This document shows, in pieces, positions 7,670 to 16,102 of a stretch of 36,132 nucleotides of DNA. The position numbers and the translations under genes are program-made. Where the stretch lies: the NCBI GenBank assembly GCA_017444665.1, contig JAFSWC010000004.1, positions 1 to 36,132 on the forward strand, written 5' to 3'. The notes under the pieces were generated by a model. That model searched no databases, was not told where the DNA came from, and saw only the letters and a program-made list of their open reading frames with translations. Position 1 is the stretch's first letter; every line of letters starts with the position of its first letter. The DNA comes from Oscillospiraceae bacterium. GTDB taxonomy: Bacteria; Bacillota; Clostridia; Oscillospirales; Oscillospiraceae.

Positions 7670-8809
7670 TTACGGTTGTTCGCTTGCCAGCGACTGTTCG
7701 TAATAATAGTTGACGAGCAGATCGACGCAGGCACCGTAGCTCTTCAGCCCCAGCGTCTGGTCATAGCTGTGCAGAAAGCCCTCGTACACCGTGTTCGAGA
7801 CCTTCTGCACCGGCGTCTCAAACTGCCGCCAGTACGCGCTGCGCGCGGAAAGATCACGCACAACATCCTCAGAGAGTTCGGCGCGGATCTCCTCCCAGGC
7901 CGCCGGGTCGGCGCCGTAGAGCGCGTTGCCCAGATGCGTAAAGGCCAGCAGGCAGGCGCTGTAACAATAGTCCGGGTCGCCATAGCGCAGCGAGGCGAGC
8001 ACAGCCGTGAAATTGGCCTCCTGCTCTTTGGCCACGCCGCGCTGGTGCGACAGCTCGTGCGCCACCGTGGCGGCGAGATCGCAGGCCGGCGAGTCCATGT
8101 TCACATTGGCCTCCGCCGTGAAGGGAAAGAAGAAGCCCGTAAAGTCGAGATAGCTCATCAGCCGCGAACAGACGATCCCCTTGGCCGCAAGCGGCGGGCC
8201 GGCAAGCGCGGGATAGTCCTTTTCCGTTTCGGCAAAGACCTCCGGCGATTTTTTCAGGATCGCCGCCCGGTCGGAGGCGCAGAGGCCGTTTTCGTCCCGG
8301 GCGACCAGCGCGCCGTAGTGGTTCGCCCCACGGGCGAAATAGCGCGTGACGGAAGCAAGCTGTTCGGTCGAGACCGCGCCGCTTTCAAAACCGCTTTGCG
8401 CGGCAAAATCGTCGGCATAGTAATACACGCCCCAGAGCAGGCAGAACAGCGCATACACCGAAAGGCCGGCCGCGGCGAGCGTGACAAGCGTGCGGTAGAG
8501 GCGTTTTCCCTTTTCCGCGCCGCGAAACAGCCGGATGATCTGATAGATTATGTAAACCAGCAGTGCCGTCACGGCGAGCGCGAGCAGCAACTCAGCCACC
8601 GAAAAGGGCACGTGGGCGTTAAGCCGGCCCAGCGCGCGGTGGACCGGGCGCACAGCCCTTTCCGAGACAAGCGCCATCAGCGCGCGGCTGCCGCGCAGGG
8701 CAAGGTGCAGCGCGATCAGACCCGCCGAGACAAGCAGCAGCACATGCCGCCGCGGGCAAAGGGCAAATATGGCGGCAAGGCCGCGTTTTTCCCGTACTTT
8801 CGTTTCCAT
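7670..8809 (-). CDS. DUF3810 family membrane zinc-peptidase-like protein
   Basis: 379 residues. Three hydrophobic helices in the N-terminal third (LLLVSAGLIALHLAL, VAELLLALAVTALLVYIIYQII, LVTLAAAGLSVYALFCLLWGVYYY) precede an extracytoplasmic domain with VAHELSHQRGVAKEQEANF. This is an HExxH motif followed by a downstream Glu, as in zinc metallopeptidases, and matches the DUF3810 family. Metal binding is likely; substrate and activity are unknown. ATG 8809 is preferred to the longer frame starting at 8851, which would run through the arcC terminator hairpin. It lies downstream of that terminator in the same direction, so it may be expressed separately; GGAGGAGGG lies somewhat far upstream of the start. 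Confidence 0.8.
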   Translation of the reverse strand: METKVREKRGLAAIFALCPRRHVLLLVSAGLIALHLALRGSRALMALVSERAVRPVHRALGRLNAHVPFSVAELLLALAVTALLVYIIYQIIRLFRGAEKGKRLYRTLVTLAAAGLSVYALFCLLWGVYYYADDFAAQSGFESGAVSTEQLASVTRYFARGANHYGALVARDENGLCASDRAAILKKSPEVFAETEKDYPALAGPPLAAKGIVCSRLMSYLDFTGFFFPFTAEANVNMDSPACDLAATVAHELSHQRGVAKEQEANFTAVLASLRYGDPDYCYSACLLAFTHLGNALYGADPAAWEEIRAELSEDVVRDLSARSAYWRQFETPVQKVSNTVYEGFLHSYDQTLGLKSYGACVDLLVNYYYEQSLASEQP

Positions 8810-8849
8810 GCGACCACTATACACCCTCCTCCGCCGCGCAGCAAGCGCC

Positions 8850-8887
8850 AAAAAATACCGGAGTCCGTCGGACTCCGGTATTTTTTT
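8850..8887 (-). terminator. Intrinsic terminator of the arc operon
   Basis: 10-bp stem ACCGGAGTCC / GGACTCCGGT, extended by A-T pairs, with a 3-base loop. Six T follow on the minus strand, right after the arcC stop. Confidence 0.9.
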
Positions 8888-8889
8888 AC

Positions 8890-9822
8890 TTATTTGGTAA
8901 TGACCGTGCCGGTTTTTCCGGCAAGCGCGTCGGCCGCCTTTTCCAGCGACGTGATCAGCGCCGTGCCGCCGCTTTGGCGAACAAAATCCATGCAGGCCTC
9001 GATCTTCGGGCGCATGCTGCCCGGGGCAAACTCGCCCGCGGCCAGATAGCGCTCGCAGTCCGCAAGCGTCAGACGGTCAAGCTCCCGCTCGTCCGGTTTT
9101 TTATAGTTGACGCACACGCGCTCGACTGCCGTCAAGATCACCAGCCTGTCGGCGTGCACTTCGCGTGCAAGCAGGGCGCAGGCGCGGTCCTTGTCGATAA
9201 CCGCCGCAACGCCTTCAAGTCCGTCGGCCGTCTCCACGACGGGGATCCCTCCCCCGCCGACGGTGATGACGACGTCGCCCGCCGCGACAAGCTGCCTGAC
9301 CAGCTCAAGCTCGACGATGCGCTTGGGCAGCGGCGAGGGCACGACGCGGCGGTAGCCCCGTCCCGCGTCCTCAGCAAAGACATAGCCCTTGTCCGCGGCG
9401 ATTTTTTCCGCCTCTTCCTTTGCGTAAAAGCTGCCGACGGGCTTGCTGGGATGCCGGAAGCCGGGATCGTCCGGGTCGATGACGACCTGGGTGATCACGG
9501 CGGCGCAGGGCTTTTCGATCCCTCTTGCGCGCAGCGCGCGGGAAATCGCCTGCTGCAGGTGATAGCCGATATAGCCCTGGGTCATCGCGCCGCACTCCGG
9601 AAAGGGCATGGGCGGCGTGCCGCCGCCGCTGCGGGCGGAGAACTCCATCGCCAGGTTGATCATGCCGACCTGCGGGCCGTTGCCGTGGCCGATGACGACC
9701 TCGTAGCCTTGTTCGACCAGCGCGGCGATCGTTCCGGCCGTGTTCCGCACGAGCTCGCGCTGCTGCTCGGGCGTTTTTCCGAGCGCGTTGCCGCCGAGGG
9801 CAACTACGATCCTTTCCGCCAT
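8890..9822 (-). CDS. arcC: Carbamate kinase
   Basis: Last step of the arginine deiminase pathway: carbamoyl phosphate + ADP to ATP, CO2 and ammonia. 310 residues, normal length. Family signatures are VVALGGNALG at the start, VIGHGNGPQVG, the substrate loop region ECGAMTQGYIGYHLQQ, VITQVVIDPDDPGF, VITVGGGGIPV and AVIDKDRACALLA, and the C-terminal GSMRPKIEACMDFV. Cytoplasmic. It follows arcB by 6 bases in the operon arcA-arcB-arcC. The ATP made here is the energetic reason for the pathway. Confidence 0.96.
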   Translation of the reverse strand: MAERIVVALGGNALGKTPEQQRELVRNTAGTIAALVEQGYEVVIGHGNGPQVGMINLAMEFSARSGGGTPPMPFPECGAMTQGYIGYHLQQAISRALRARGIEKPCAAVITQVVIDPDDPGFRHPSKPVGSFYAKEEAEKIAADKGYVFAEDAGRGYRRVVPSPLPKRIVELELVRQLVAAGDVVITVGGGGIPVVETADGLEGVAAVIDKDRACALLAREVHADRLVILTAVERVCVNYKKPDERELDRLTLADCERYLAAGEFAPGSMRPKIEACMDFVRQSGGTALITSLEKAADALAGKTGTVITK

Positions 9823-9828
9823 GTCGGA

Positions 9829-10821
9829 TCAGTGCAGCGTGGCGTAGAGGACGGCCTTGATCGTGTGCATGCGGTTTTCCGCCTCGCGGAACTGGCGCGC
9901 GTGCGTGCCGAGGAAGACCTCGTCCGTGACTTCCATCGCCTCAAGGCCGAACTTCCGGTAGATCTCCTCGCCCACGGTGGTCTCGCGGTCGTGGAAGGCG
10001 GGCAGGCAGTGCATGAAGATGGCGTCCTGCCGGGCCTTTTCCATCAGCGCGCCGTTGACCTGATAGGGCAGCAAAAGCTTGATGCGCTGCTCCCAAAGCT
10101 CGGCCGGCTCGCCCATGGAAAGCCAGATGTCGGTATAGAGAATATCGCAGTCCTTCGCGCCCTGGGCCGGGTCGTCGGTAAACTCCAGAATCGCGCCGGT
10201 CTCGCCGGCGATCTCGTGGCACTTGTCGACGAGCCACTCCGCGGGCATCAGTTCCTTCGGGCCGCAGGCGCAGTAGTGCAGGCCAAGCTTGGCGCAGACG
10301 ACCATGAGGGAATTGGCCACGTTGTTGCGAGCGTCGCCGAAGAAGGTCAGCTTGCGGCCGCGGATATCGCCGAACTCCTCACGCGCGGTGAGCATGTCCG
10401 CCAGCATCTGGGTTGGGTGGAAATCGTCGGTCAGGCCGTTCCAGACCGGGACGCCGGAATACCTTGCCAGATCCTCGACGACAGACTGCTTGTATCCTCG
10501 GTATTCGATGCCGTCATACAGCCGGCCGAGCACCTTGGCGGTGTCGGCGAGAGACTCCTTCTTGCCCATCTGCGACGAGCCGGGATCCAGGAAGGTGACG
10601 CCCATGCCGAGATCGCGCGCGGCCACCTCGAAGGAGCAGCGCGTGCGGGTGGAGGTCTTTTCGAACAGCAGGACGATCTGCTTGTCGCCGAGCCATTTGT
10701 GCTGCGTGCCGGTCTGCTTCATGCGCTTGAATTCTGCCGCGAGGTCAAGAAGATAGTTGATTTCCTCAGGGCTGTAGTCCAGAAGCGTGAGAAAGCTTCT
10801 GCCGCGGATGTTGAGTGCCAT
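9829..10821 (-). CDS. arcB: Ornithine carbamoyltransferase, catabolic
   Basis: 330 residues. Phosphorolyses citrulline to ornithine and carbamoyl phosphate in the deiminase pathway. Carbamoyl-phosphate site STRTR (57-61), FHPTQMLAD, and the ornithine-side motif HCLPAF are all present. Sequence alone cannot separate anabolic ArgF from catabolic ArcB, but its place between arcA and arcC argues for ArcB. ATG 10821 has AGGAGGAAC upstream, and 43 bases separate it from arcA. Confidence 0.95.
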   Translation of the reverse strand: MALNIRGRSFLTLLDYSPEEINYLLDLAAEFKRMKQTGTQHKWLGDKQIVLLFEKTSTRTRCSFEVAARDLGMGVTFLDPGSSQMGKKESLADTAKVLGRLYDGIEYRGYKQSVVEDLARYSGVPVWNGLTDDFHPTQMLADMLTAREEFGDIRGRKLTFFGDARNNVANSLMVVCAKLGLHYCACGPKELMPAEWLVDKCHEIAGETGAILEFTDDPAQGAKDCDILYTDIWLSMGEPAELWEQRIKLLLPYQVNGALMEKARQDAIFMHCLPAFHDRETTVGEEIYRKFGLEAMEVTDEVFLGTHARQFREAENRMHTIKAVLYATLH

Positions 10822-10864
10822 GATGTGTTCCTCCTGATATGATTTATGATGGTTCGTTCGTCTG

Positions 10865-12091
10865 TTATTCCGCGCGGATGAGCGGCATGGACATGCAGCG
10901 CGGGCCGCCGCGGCCGCGCGAGAGCTCCGCCGACGGGATCTCCAGGATCTCGACGCCGTTTTCGCGCAGAATGGGGTTGGTCACGTCGTTGCGCTCGTAG
11001 ACGATCACCTTTCCCGGTGCGATGGCCAGCGTGTTCGATCCGTCGTTCCACTGTTCGCGCGCCGCAGCGATCATGTCGTCGCCGCCGCAGTAGATCAGCT
11101 TTACCCGCTCGGTATGCGTGTATTTTTCCAGGATGTTTTCCAGCGTCGCGTCGATGCGCTCGATATGCAGCTCGGCCGGGTCGTGCGTGCCGGGCGTGAT
11201 CTCATAGACCGTCAGCGGGCCGATGATCGCCGGGTGGACGATATACTTGTCCGTGTCGACCTGGGTAAAGACCGTGTCAAGGTGCATAAAGGCGCGGGAG
11301 GACGGGATGGCAAAGGCCAGCACCGTGCGCACGGTGGACTCGGGATCGGAGAAGAGGCGGCGCGCGACCCGCTCGATCCCGTCGGGCGAGGTGCGCTCGG
11401 AAATGCCGATGGCGATCGTATCGGCGGTCAGGTTCAGCACGTCGCCGCCCTCGATGCTGGCGTGGTCGGTGCGGTCGCAATAGCGGCGCACGTCGGTAAA
11501 GTCGGGGTGATAGCGGAAGATGTAGTCGGCGTAGATCGTCTCACGCCGGCGCGTGGCATAGTGCATGCGGTTGATCAGCACGCCCGTGCCGACCGAGGCG
11601 AAGGGGTCGCGCGTGAAATACAGATTCGGCATCGGGTCGACGACGATATCGTCGGCCGGGGCGATCATGTCCTGCAGGGAATAGGCCGAGGCGCCGCCGA
11701 TCTCCTTGAGGGCGATGCCCTCCATCGTTTTTTCGACCAGCGCCTTGCCCGCGTAGTTGTCCAGCATATAGTCGCACAGCTTTTCGCGCCATTTGCCGGT
11801 TCTGATGTTGCCCTCGCTGAGCCATTGAAGCAGGAAGGGACGGACAAGCTCCGGATGCAGGGCCAGCACGTCGGTCATCAGATCCTCGAGATAGACGACC
11901 TCGACGCCGTTTTCCCGCAGCACGGCGGCAAAGGCGTCGTGCTCGCGCTGGGCGACCCTGAGGAAGGGGATGTCGTCAAAGAGCAGCTCGTCCAGGCGCT
12001 TGGGCGTCAGCTTCAGCAGTTCTTTTCCCGGGCGGTGCAGCAGCACGCGCTTCAGGGGCCGGATCTCGTTTTTGACACAGATACCTTTCAT
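10865..12091 (-). CDS. arcA: Arginine deiminase
   Basis: 408 residues. Hydrolyses arginine to citrulline and ammonia in the cytoplasm. Guanidino-modifying-enzyme motifs are present: [31 protein letters not shown] (catalytic His/Asp region) and the catalytic Cys399 in [10 protein letters not shown] near the C-terminus. ATG 12091 has AGGAG at good spacing. It heads arcABC, and argS lies immediately upstream in the same direction but is separated by a terminator hairpin. No clear promoter can be picked out in the 128-base gap, so expression may depend on readthrough or an atypical promoter. No arginine/ornithine antiporter (arcD) is in the window. Confidence 0.96.
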   Translation of the reverse strand: MKGICVKNEIRPLKRVLLHRPGKELLKLTPKRLDELLFDDIPFLRVAQREHDAFAAVLRENGVEVVYLEDLMTDVLALHPELVRPFLLQWLSEGNIRTGKWREKLCDYMLDNYAGKALVEKTMEGIALKEIGGASAYSLQDMIAPADDIVVDPMPNLYFTRDPFASVGTGVLINRMHYATRRRETIYADYIFRYHPDFTDVRRYCDRTDHASIEGGDVLNLTADTIAIGISERTSPDGIERVARRLFSDPESTVRTVLAFAIPSSRAFMHLDTVFTQVDTDKYIVHPAIIGPLTVYEITPGTHDPAELHIERIDATLENILEKYTHTERVKLIYCGGDDMIAAAREQWNDGSNTLAIAPGKVIVYERNDVTNPILRENGVEILEIPSAELSRGRGGPRCMSMPLIRAE

Positions 12092-12115
12092 GTTCCGCTC
12101 CTACAAAAATTTTCC

Positions 12116-12130
12116 TTTTGCCTGGCAAAA
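12116..12130. promoter_or_regulatory. Short palindrome upstream of arcA
   Basis: TTTTGCC-T-GGCAAAA, a perfect 7-1-7 palindrome 25 bases before the arcA ATG and directly after the argS terminator. It could be a protein-binding site or only part of the terminator tail; it does not resemble the ArgR/AhrC box I know. Confidence 0.3.
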
Positions 12131-12160
12131 CAAAAGGTACAGCGAACACCGTACCTTTTG
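12126..12160 (-). terminator. Terminator between argS and arcA
   Basis: Perfect 10-bp stem CAAAAGGTAC / GTACCTTTTG with a 10-base loop. On the minus strand the 3' arm runs into TTTTGTTTTG. Confidence 0.7.
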
Positions 12161-12219
12161 ATTCGTGTGAAGGCGGCGCAGCGGCGCCCTCTCACGGCTT
12201 TTCTATGCAGATGGGGCGC

Positions 12220-13884
12220 TTACATCGACTCCGGCGCGGAGACGCCGATGAGGGACAGCGCGTTTTTCAGCGTGATCATCGTGGCGGTCACGAGACCGAG
12301 ACGCTGGTTGGTAAGCTCGGGGTCGTCGGGGTTGTTGACCTTGACGGCGTTGTAATAGCTGTGGAAGGTCTTGACGAGGGATATGATATACTCCGTCATC
12401 TTGTTGGGCTTGCGCAGCGCGGCGTCGGCGGCGACCTCCGACGGGAATTCACCGATCTTTTTCAGCAGCAGCAGCTCCCGCTCGTCATCAAGCCGGTCAT
12501 AGCGCTCGACACGCTCGAACCGGGCGATCTTGGGATTGTTCAAAATCGAGTTCATGCGGGAATGGGCGTACTGGGCGTAATAGACGGGGTTGTCGTTGTC
12601 GCGGCTGCGGGCCAGCTTGAGATCGAGATCCATATGGGTGGAAACGTCCTTTGCCACGAAGAACCACCGCGCGGCGTCCAGCCCGATGTCGTCGCACAGC
12701 TCGCGCAGTGTCAGCGCGTTGCCGGTGCGCTTGGACATCTTGACCTCCTTGCCGTCCTCGACCATGCGGACCATCTGGATCAGGTCGACCTCCAGCGTGT
12801 CGGCCGGATAGCCGAGCGCGGTCAGCGCGGCCTGCATGCGGGTGATATACGAATGGTGGTCGGCGCCCCAGAGATCGACCAGCTTGGGATAGCCGCGCTC
12901 GATCTTGTAGACGTGGTTGGCGATGTCGGGCGTGAGGTACGAAAGCGTCCCGTCGCTCTTGCGCAGCACGCGGTCCTTGTCGTCGCCGTAGTCGGTCGAG
13001 CGGAACCAAAGCGCGCCGTCCTGCTCGTAAAGCAGGCCCTTTTCCTGCATCAGCCGCAGACAGTCGTTGATGCGCTTGCGGTCGTTTTCATAGAAGAAGG
13101 TCTCGTGCATCCACGAATCGATCTTCACGCCGTAGGCCAGCAGATCCTTTTCGATCTTCTTCAGCTCCAGCTCCTTGCCGGTCTGCATGAAATAGGCCAT
13201 GCGCTCGTCCTCCGGCGCGTCGAGCCACTTGTCGCCGTCCTTTTCCGCGATCTCGTACGCGATCGCGCGCACGTCCTCGGCGTGATAGCCGTCCTCCGGC
13301 AGCGGATAATCGCTGCGGCCGAAGTATTCGAAATAACGCGCCGTCAGCGAGCGGCCGAGCATCACGATCTGGTTGCCGGCGTCGTTGACATAGTATTCGC
13401 GCAGCACATCGTAGCCGCTGGCCTCCAGCAGGCGGCAGATGCAGTCGCCCCAGGCGGCGTTGCGGGCGTGGCCGCAGTGCAGGTCGCCCGTCGGGTTGGC
13501 GCTGACCCACTCGACCAGGACGCGCTGTCCCCTGCCGCTGTCGTTGCGGCCGTAGCTGTCGGAAGCGTCGATGACCTTGTTGATCAATCCGCCCAGCGCG
13601 TCCTGCCGCAGGCGGAAGTTGATGAAGCCGGGCCGCGCGATCGAAACGTTTTCGACCTCGTGCTCAAGCAGCACGGAAAGCTTTGCCGCAAGCGGCTCGG
13701 CAATCTCCATCGGATTGCGCCGCAGCGTGCGGGACAGCTTCATCGCCACGTTGGTGGAATAGTCGCCAAACTTGGGATCCTGCGGCGTTTCGACCACATA
13801 CAGCCCGTCCTCCGGCGTAAGGTCATAGGCCGCCTGCACAGCCTCGCGCACGGCGGAAAAGATCTTGCTTTCAAAATCGCTCAT
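12220..13884 (-). CDS. argS: Arginyl-tRNA synthetase
   Basis: Class I aminoacyl-tRNA synthetase charging tRNA-Arg; 554 residues, normal length. The N-terminal tRNA-binding domain leads to VEWVSANPTGDLHCGHARNA, the HIGH motif in its HCGH form. KMSKRTGN supplies the KMSKS signature. The C-terminal DALR-like anticodon domain ends RLGLVTATMITLKNALSLIGV. ATG 13884 follows GGAGGAGAGG. The leader predicted from the promoter at 13950 is about 60 bases, too short for a T-box, and none is seen. Immediately downstream are the arginine catabolism genes, so charging and degradation of arginine are neighbours. Confidence 0.97.
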   Translation of the reverse strand: MSDFESKIFSAVREAVQAAYDLTPEDGLYVVETPQDPKFGDYSTNVAMKLSRTLRRNPMEIAEPLAAKLSVLLEHEVENVSIARPGFINFRLRQDALGGLINKVIDASDSYGRNDSGRGQRVLVEWVSANPTGDLHCGHARNAAWGDCICRLLEASGYDVLREYYVNDAGNQIVMLGRSLTARYFEYFGRSDYPLPEDGYHAEDVRAIAYEIAEKDGDKWLDAPEDERMAYFMQTGKELELKKIEKDLLAYGVKIDSWMHETFFYENDRKRINDCLRLMQEKGLLYEQDGALWFRSTDYGDDKDRVLRKSDGTLSYLTPDIANHVYKIERGYPKLVDLWGADHHSYITRMQAALTALGYPADTLEVDLIQMVRMVEDGKEVKMSKRTGNALTLRELCDDIGLDAARWFFVAKDVSTHMDLDLKLARSRDNDNPVYYAQYAHSRMNSILNNPKIARFERVERYDRLDDERELLLLKKIGEFPSEVAADAALRKPNKMTEYIISLVKTFHSYYNAVKVNNPDDPELTNQRLGLVTATMITLKNALSLIGVSAPESM

Positions 13885-13949
13885 GGTTTTTCCTCTCCTC
13901 CGCGCCCCTTTCGGGCGTGAAGCTTTTCCTTTATCGAGATAACGGCATC

Positions 13950-13978
13950 AGCATAACACAAATCCCCTGTTTTGAAAA
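13950..13978 (-). promoter_or_regulatory. Probable promoter of argS
   Basis: TTTTCA, 17 bases, TATGCT with a TG-N extension on the minus strand. A small CGCCC...GGGCG hairpin lies between the start site and the ribosome site. Confidence 0.5.
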
Positions 13979-13993
13979 CAGTTTTTCATCAAA

Positions 13994-14782
13994 TCAGCCG
14001 TAGGTGTGCATACCGTGCAGCAGCGTGTTGACCCCCGCAAAGGTGAAGAACACGACAAAAACCGCGATCACAAGATACCAGGCCATCTGTCTGCCCTTCT
14101 TTTTGCCGCGCAGACGCAGATGGAGATAGACCGCGTAAATGATCCAGGTGATCAGCGCCCAGACCTCCTTGGGGTCCCAGGTCCAGAATGCGGACCAGGC
14201 CTGTTCGGCCCAGATCGCGCCGGAGAGGATCACGACCGTGAGGAAGAGAAAACCGAAGCTGACGAGACGGTAGCTTAAAAAGTCCATCTGATCAAGGGCC
14301 TTCTGGTTATCGCTCTCTTTTTTCGACAGGATCAGATAGCGCGCGCCGATGCACCCGGCAATGACGAAGGCCGCGTACGACAGCACGGCCGAGCCGATAT
14401 GCACGCCGAACCACGCGCTGCGCAGCGCGGGCATCAGATCGCGGATCTCCATCGGCTGAAGCGCGGCATAGGTCATGATCAGCAGCGTCACGGGGATCGC
14501 CGCGACCTTGAGCCAGTCGGTCTTCATCCGGGTGCAGACGGCGATCGTAAAGAGCGCGACGCCCCAGGCAAAGCCATTGGCAAATTCAAACTGGTTCGAC
14601 AGCGGCAGCCGCTTTGCCGCGACGCCGCGCGCGGCGAGAAAGACCGTGTGCAGCGCAAAGGCCGCGATAAACGCGATCCAGGCAAGGCGCAGCAGTTTTT
14701 CCTTTCGGAAGGCCGTGCCGGTAAATTCCAGGATCACGGATACGGCGTAAGCCGCAAAAGCGATAAAAAACAGGGCTTTCAT
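13994..14782 (-). CDS. ccsA: Cytochrome c biogenesis protein CcsA (ResC-type heme handling/lyase subunit)
   Basis: 262-residue, roughly eight-helix membrane protein. With ResB it exports heme and attaches it to CXXCH motifs outside the membrane (system II). The tryptophan-rich WWD motif is WAEQAWSAFWTWDPKEVW (191-208), and conserved heme-ligand histidines are visible at 128 (WFGVHIG) and 256 (LLHGMH). Its ATG overlaps the resB stop by 4 bases (ATGA), so the two are coupled. The pair is downstream of nrfA, whose first heme motif is CXXCK. In Wolinella a dedicated CcsBA-type lyase (NrfI) serves that motif, so this split pair is a fair candidate for the same job. Confidence 0.92.
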   Translation of the reverse strand: MKALFFIAFAAYAVSVILEFTGTAFRKEKLLRLAWIAFIAAFALHTVFLAARGVAAKRLPLSNQFEFANGFAWGVALFTIAVCTRMKTDWLKVAAIPVTLLIMTYAALQPMEIRDLMPALRSAWFGVHIGSAVLSYAAFVIAGCIGARYLILSKKESDNQKALDQMDFLSYRLVSFGFLFLTVVILSGAIWAEQAWSAFWTWDPKEVWALITWIIYAVYLHLRLRGKKKGRQMAWYLVIAVFVVFFTFAGVNTLLHGMHTYG

Positions 14783-16029
14783 GGTTCTTCGTCCTTTCTC
14801 TCATAGGCTTCGAATCCCGCGCCGAGCTCGACGCGCATGCGCTCCGGCTTCGGTCCGCCGACAGCATAGCCGTCCTTGTCAAGCTTGACAAGGATCGGGT
14901 CGCAGAAAAAGGTGATATACAGCGCCGCGGTCATCAGCGCGAAAACCGCGATCAGAAGCGCGTTGACAGCAGGGGGCGTGCGCTTGATGCGCAGACCCGG
15001 ATACTCAACCGGGTCGTTGAAGCGAAAGACAAGGCCGCCGGTTTCGATCTCATCGCCCGGGAAAACGAGCAGCGAGCGATACTGGCCGCCTTCGGAGACG
15101 ATGATTTCATAAACAGGGTTGGCATAGCGGCCCGAGACGGAGGAGATCAGCGTCACGTTCCCGCTCGGGTCCTGCAGATAGTCGGGATAAAGCGCCTGAT
15201 ACCAGATCCCGCTCACCCCATCGAGGGAGAGAAAGACCGTGTCGGTCAGCGTAAAGTCGTCCTCGCCGCCGTTCGCGGGATTTCGCACCGTGACCGAGCC
15301 GGCCGTGCCGTAGGTCTGCTGATAGACCTTATAGGGGCCGAAGGACATCGGATAGTTCACGCGGATCTGCTTTGTCTCGCTGTGCCGCCCGTCCGGCAGC
15401 TTGATGCGGATCTCGCTGGTGAAGTCCAGCCGCCCGCTCTCGTCCTCGATGGAAAAGTCGTAGGCGCGGATCTCGGTGCCGTCCGGCATCATGACCGATT
15501 CGCCCGGCAGGCAGGTCTGATCGGTCACCTGGGGCAGATACAGCGCCGCCGCGCCGACGATCACCGTCAGCAGGATGGACAGGTGGGTCAGAAAGCTGCC
15601 GTAGCGGCCGAAGCTGTTTTTGGTGAAGATCTCGCTCTCGCCGATCTTCTCGCCCCGGCAGCGCATCGCGACGAGATGGTCGCGCAGCTTGTCCACGCCC
15701 TCCGGTGTAAGGCGCACCGTATCCGGCAGCTTCGATGCGCGCTCGCGCTCGGTTTTGCTCGACGCGACGACGCTGCGGATGCGCACGATCGAACAGAGGA
15801 TCAGATTGAGGCACAGCATCACAAGGATCGCGATGAAATACCAGGCGGAAAAGATGCGGTCGAGCCCCAGCCTGAGGATCGGGGCGTATGTACCGGGATA
15901 GTTCTGAACGTACCACATCGCCTCGTGCTCCTGCGGGATGACCGAGCCGATCACGGAGCAGACGGCGACAAGCGAAAGCAGCAGGATGCCGAAGCGCATG
16001 GAGCGCAGGAACGACAGGACTTTTTTCAT
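14779..16029 (-). CDS. resB: Cytochrome c biogenesis protein ResB (Ccs1)
   Basis: 416 residues. Partner of CcsA in the system II heme lyase. The N-terminus MKKVLSFLRSMRFGILLLSLVAVCSVIGSVIPQ is the ResB start, with the conserved SxxxG..L...A..S.IGS pattern. Helices follow at about 70-90 and 150-170, then a large extracytoplasmic domain and a last helix near FALMTAALYITFF. ATG 16029 is preferred to GTG 16038, since AGGAAG lies 8 bases before it. A GC-rich hairpin with four T separates it from nrfA, probably lowering its expression relative to the cytochrome. Confidence 0.9.
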   Translation of the reverse strand: MKKVLSFLRSMRFGILLLSLVAVCSVIGSVIPQEHEAMWYVQNYPGTYAPILRLGLDRIFSAWYFIAILVMLCLNLILCSIVRIRSVVASSKTERERASKLPDTVRLTPEGVDKLRDHLVAMRCRGEKIGESEIFTKNSFGRYGSFLTHLSILLTVIVGAAALYLPQVTDQTCLPGESVMMPDGTEIRAYDFSIEDESGRLDFTSEIRIKLPDGRHSETKQIRVNYPMSFGPYKVYQQTYGTAGSVTVRNPANGGEDDFTLTDTVFLSLDGVSGIWYQALYPDYLQDPSGNVTLISSVSGRYANPVYEIIVSEGGQYRSLLVFPGDEIETGGLVFRFNDPVEYPGLRIKRTPPAVNALLIAVFALMTAALYITFFCDPILVKLDKDGYAVGGPKPERMRVELGAGFEAYERKDEEP

Positions 16030-16046
16030 AAGCAGCACTTCCTGTT

Positions 16047-16078
16047 AAAACGGCCGCCCGCCCCAATGGGCGGGCGGC
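16047..16078 (-). terminator. GC hairpin / partial terminator between nrfA and resB
   Basis: 11-bp all-GC stem GCCGCCCGCCC / GGGCGGGCGGC with a 4-base loop; on the minus strand CGTTTT follows. The short T run suggests partial readthrough into resB-ccsA. Confidence 0.7.
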
Positions 16079-16102
16079 TGAAAGCAATATCGGTCGGGTT
16101 TG

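Noticed and set aside
8974-10842. Long plus-strand open frame of 622 codons opposite arcC/arcB
   Set aside because: Antisense shadow of GC-rich genes with clear ArcC and ArcB motifs on the other strand; no family pattern or ribosome site.
12118-13920. 600-codon plus-strand frame opposite argS
   Set aside because: Mirror of argS codon bias (valine/aspartate/histidine-rich, no domain); argS motifs are complete on the minus strand.
13885-13950. T-box riboswitch in the argS leader
   Set aside because: The predicted leader is about 60 bases, with no specifier stem and no T-box TGG bulge sequence.
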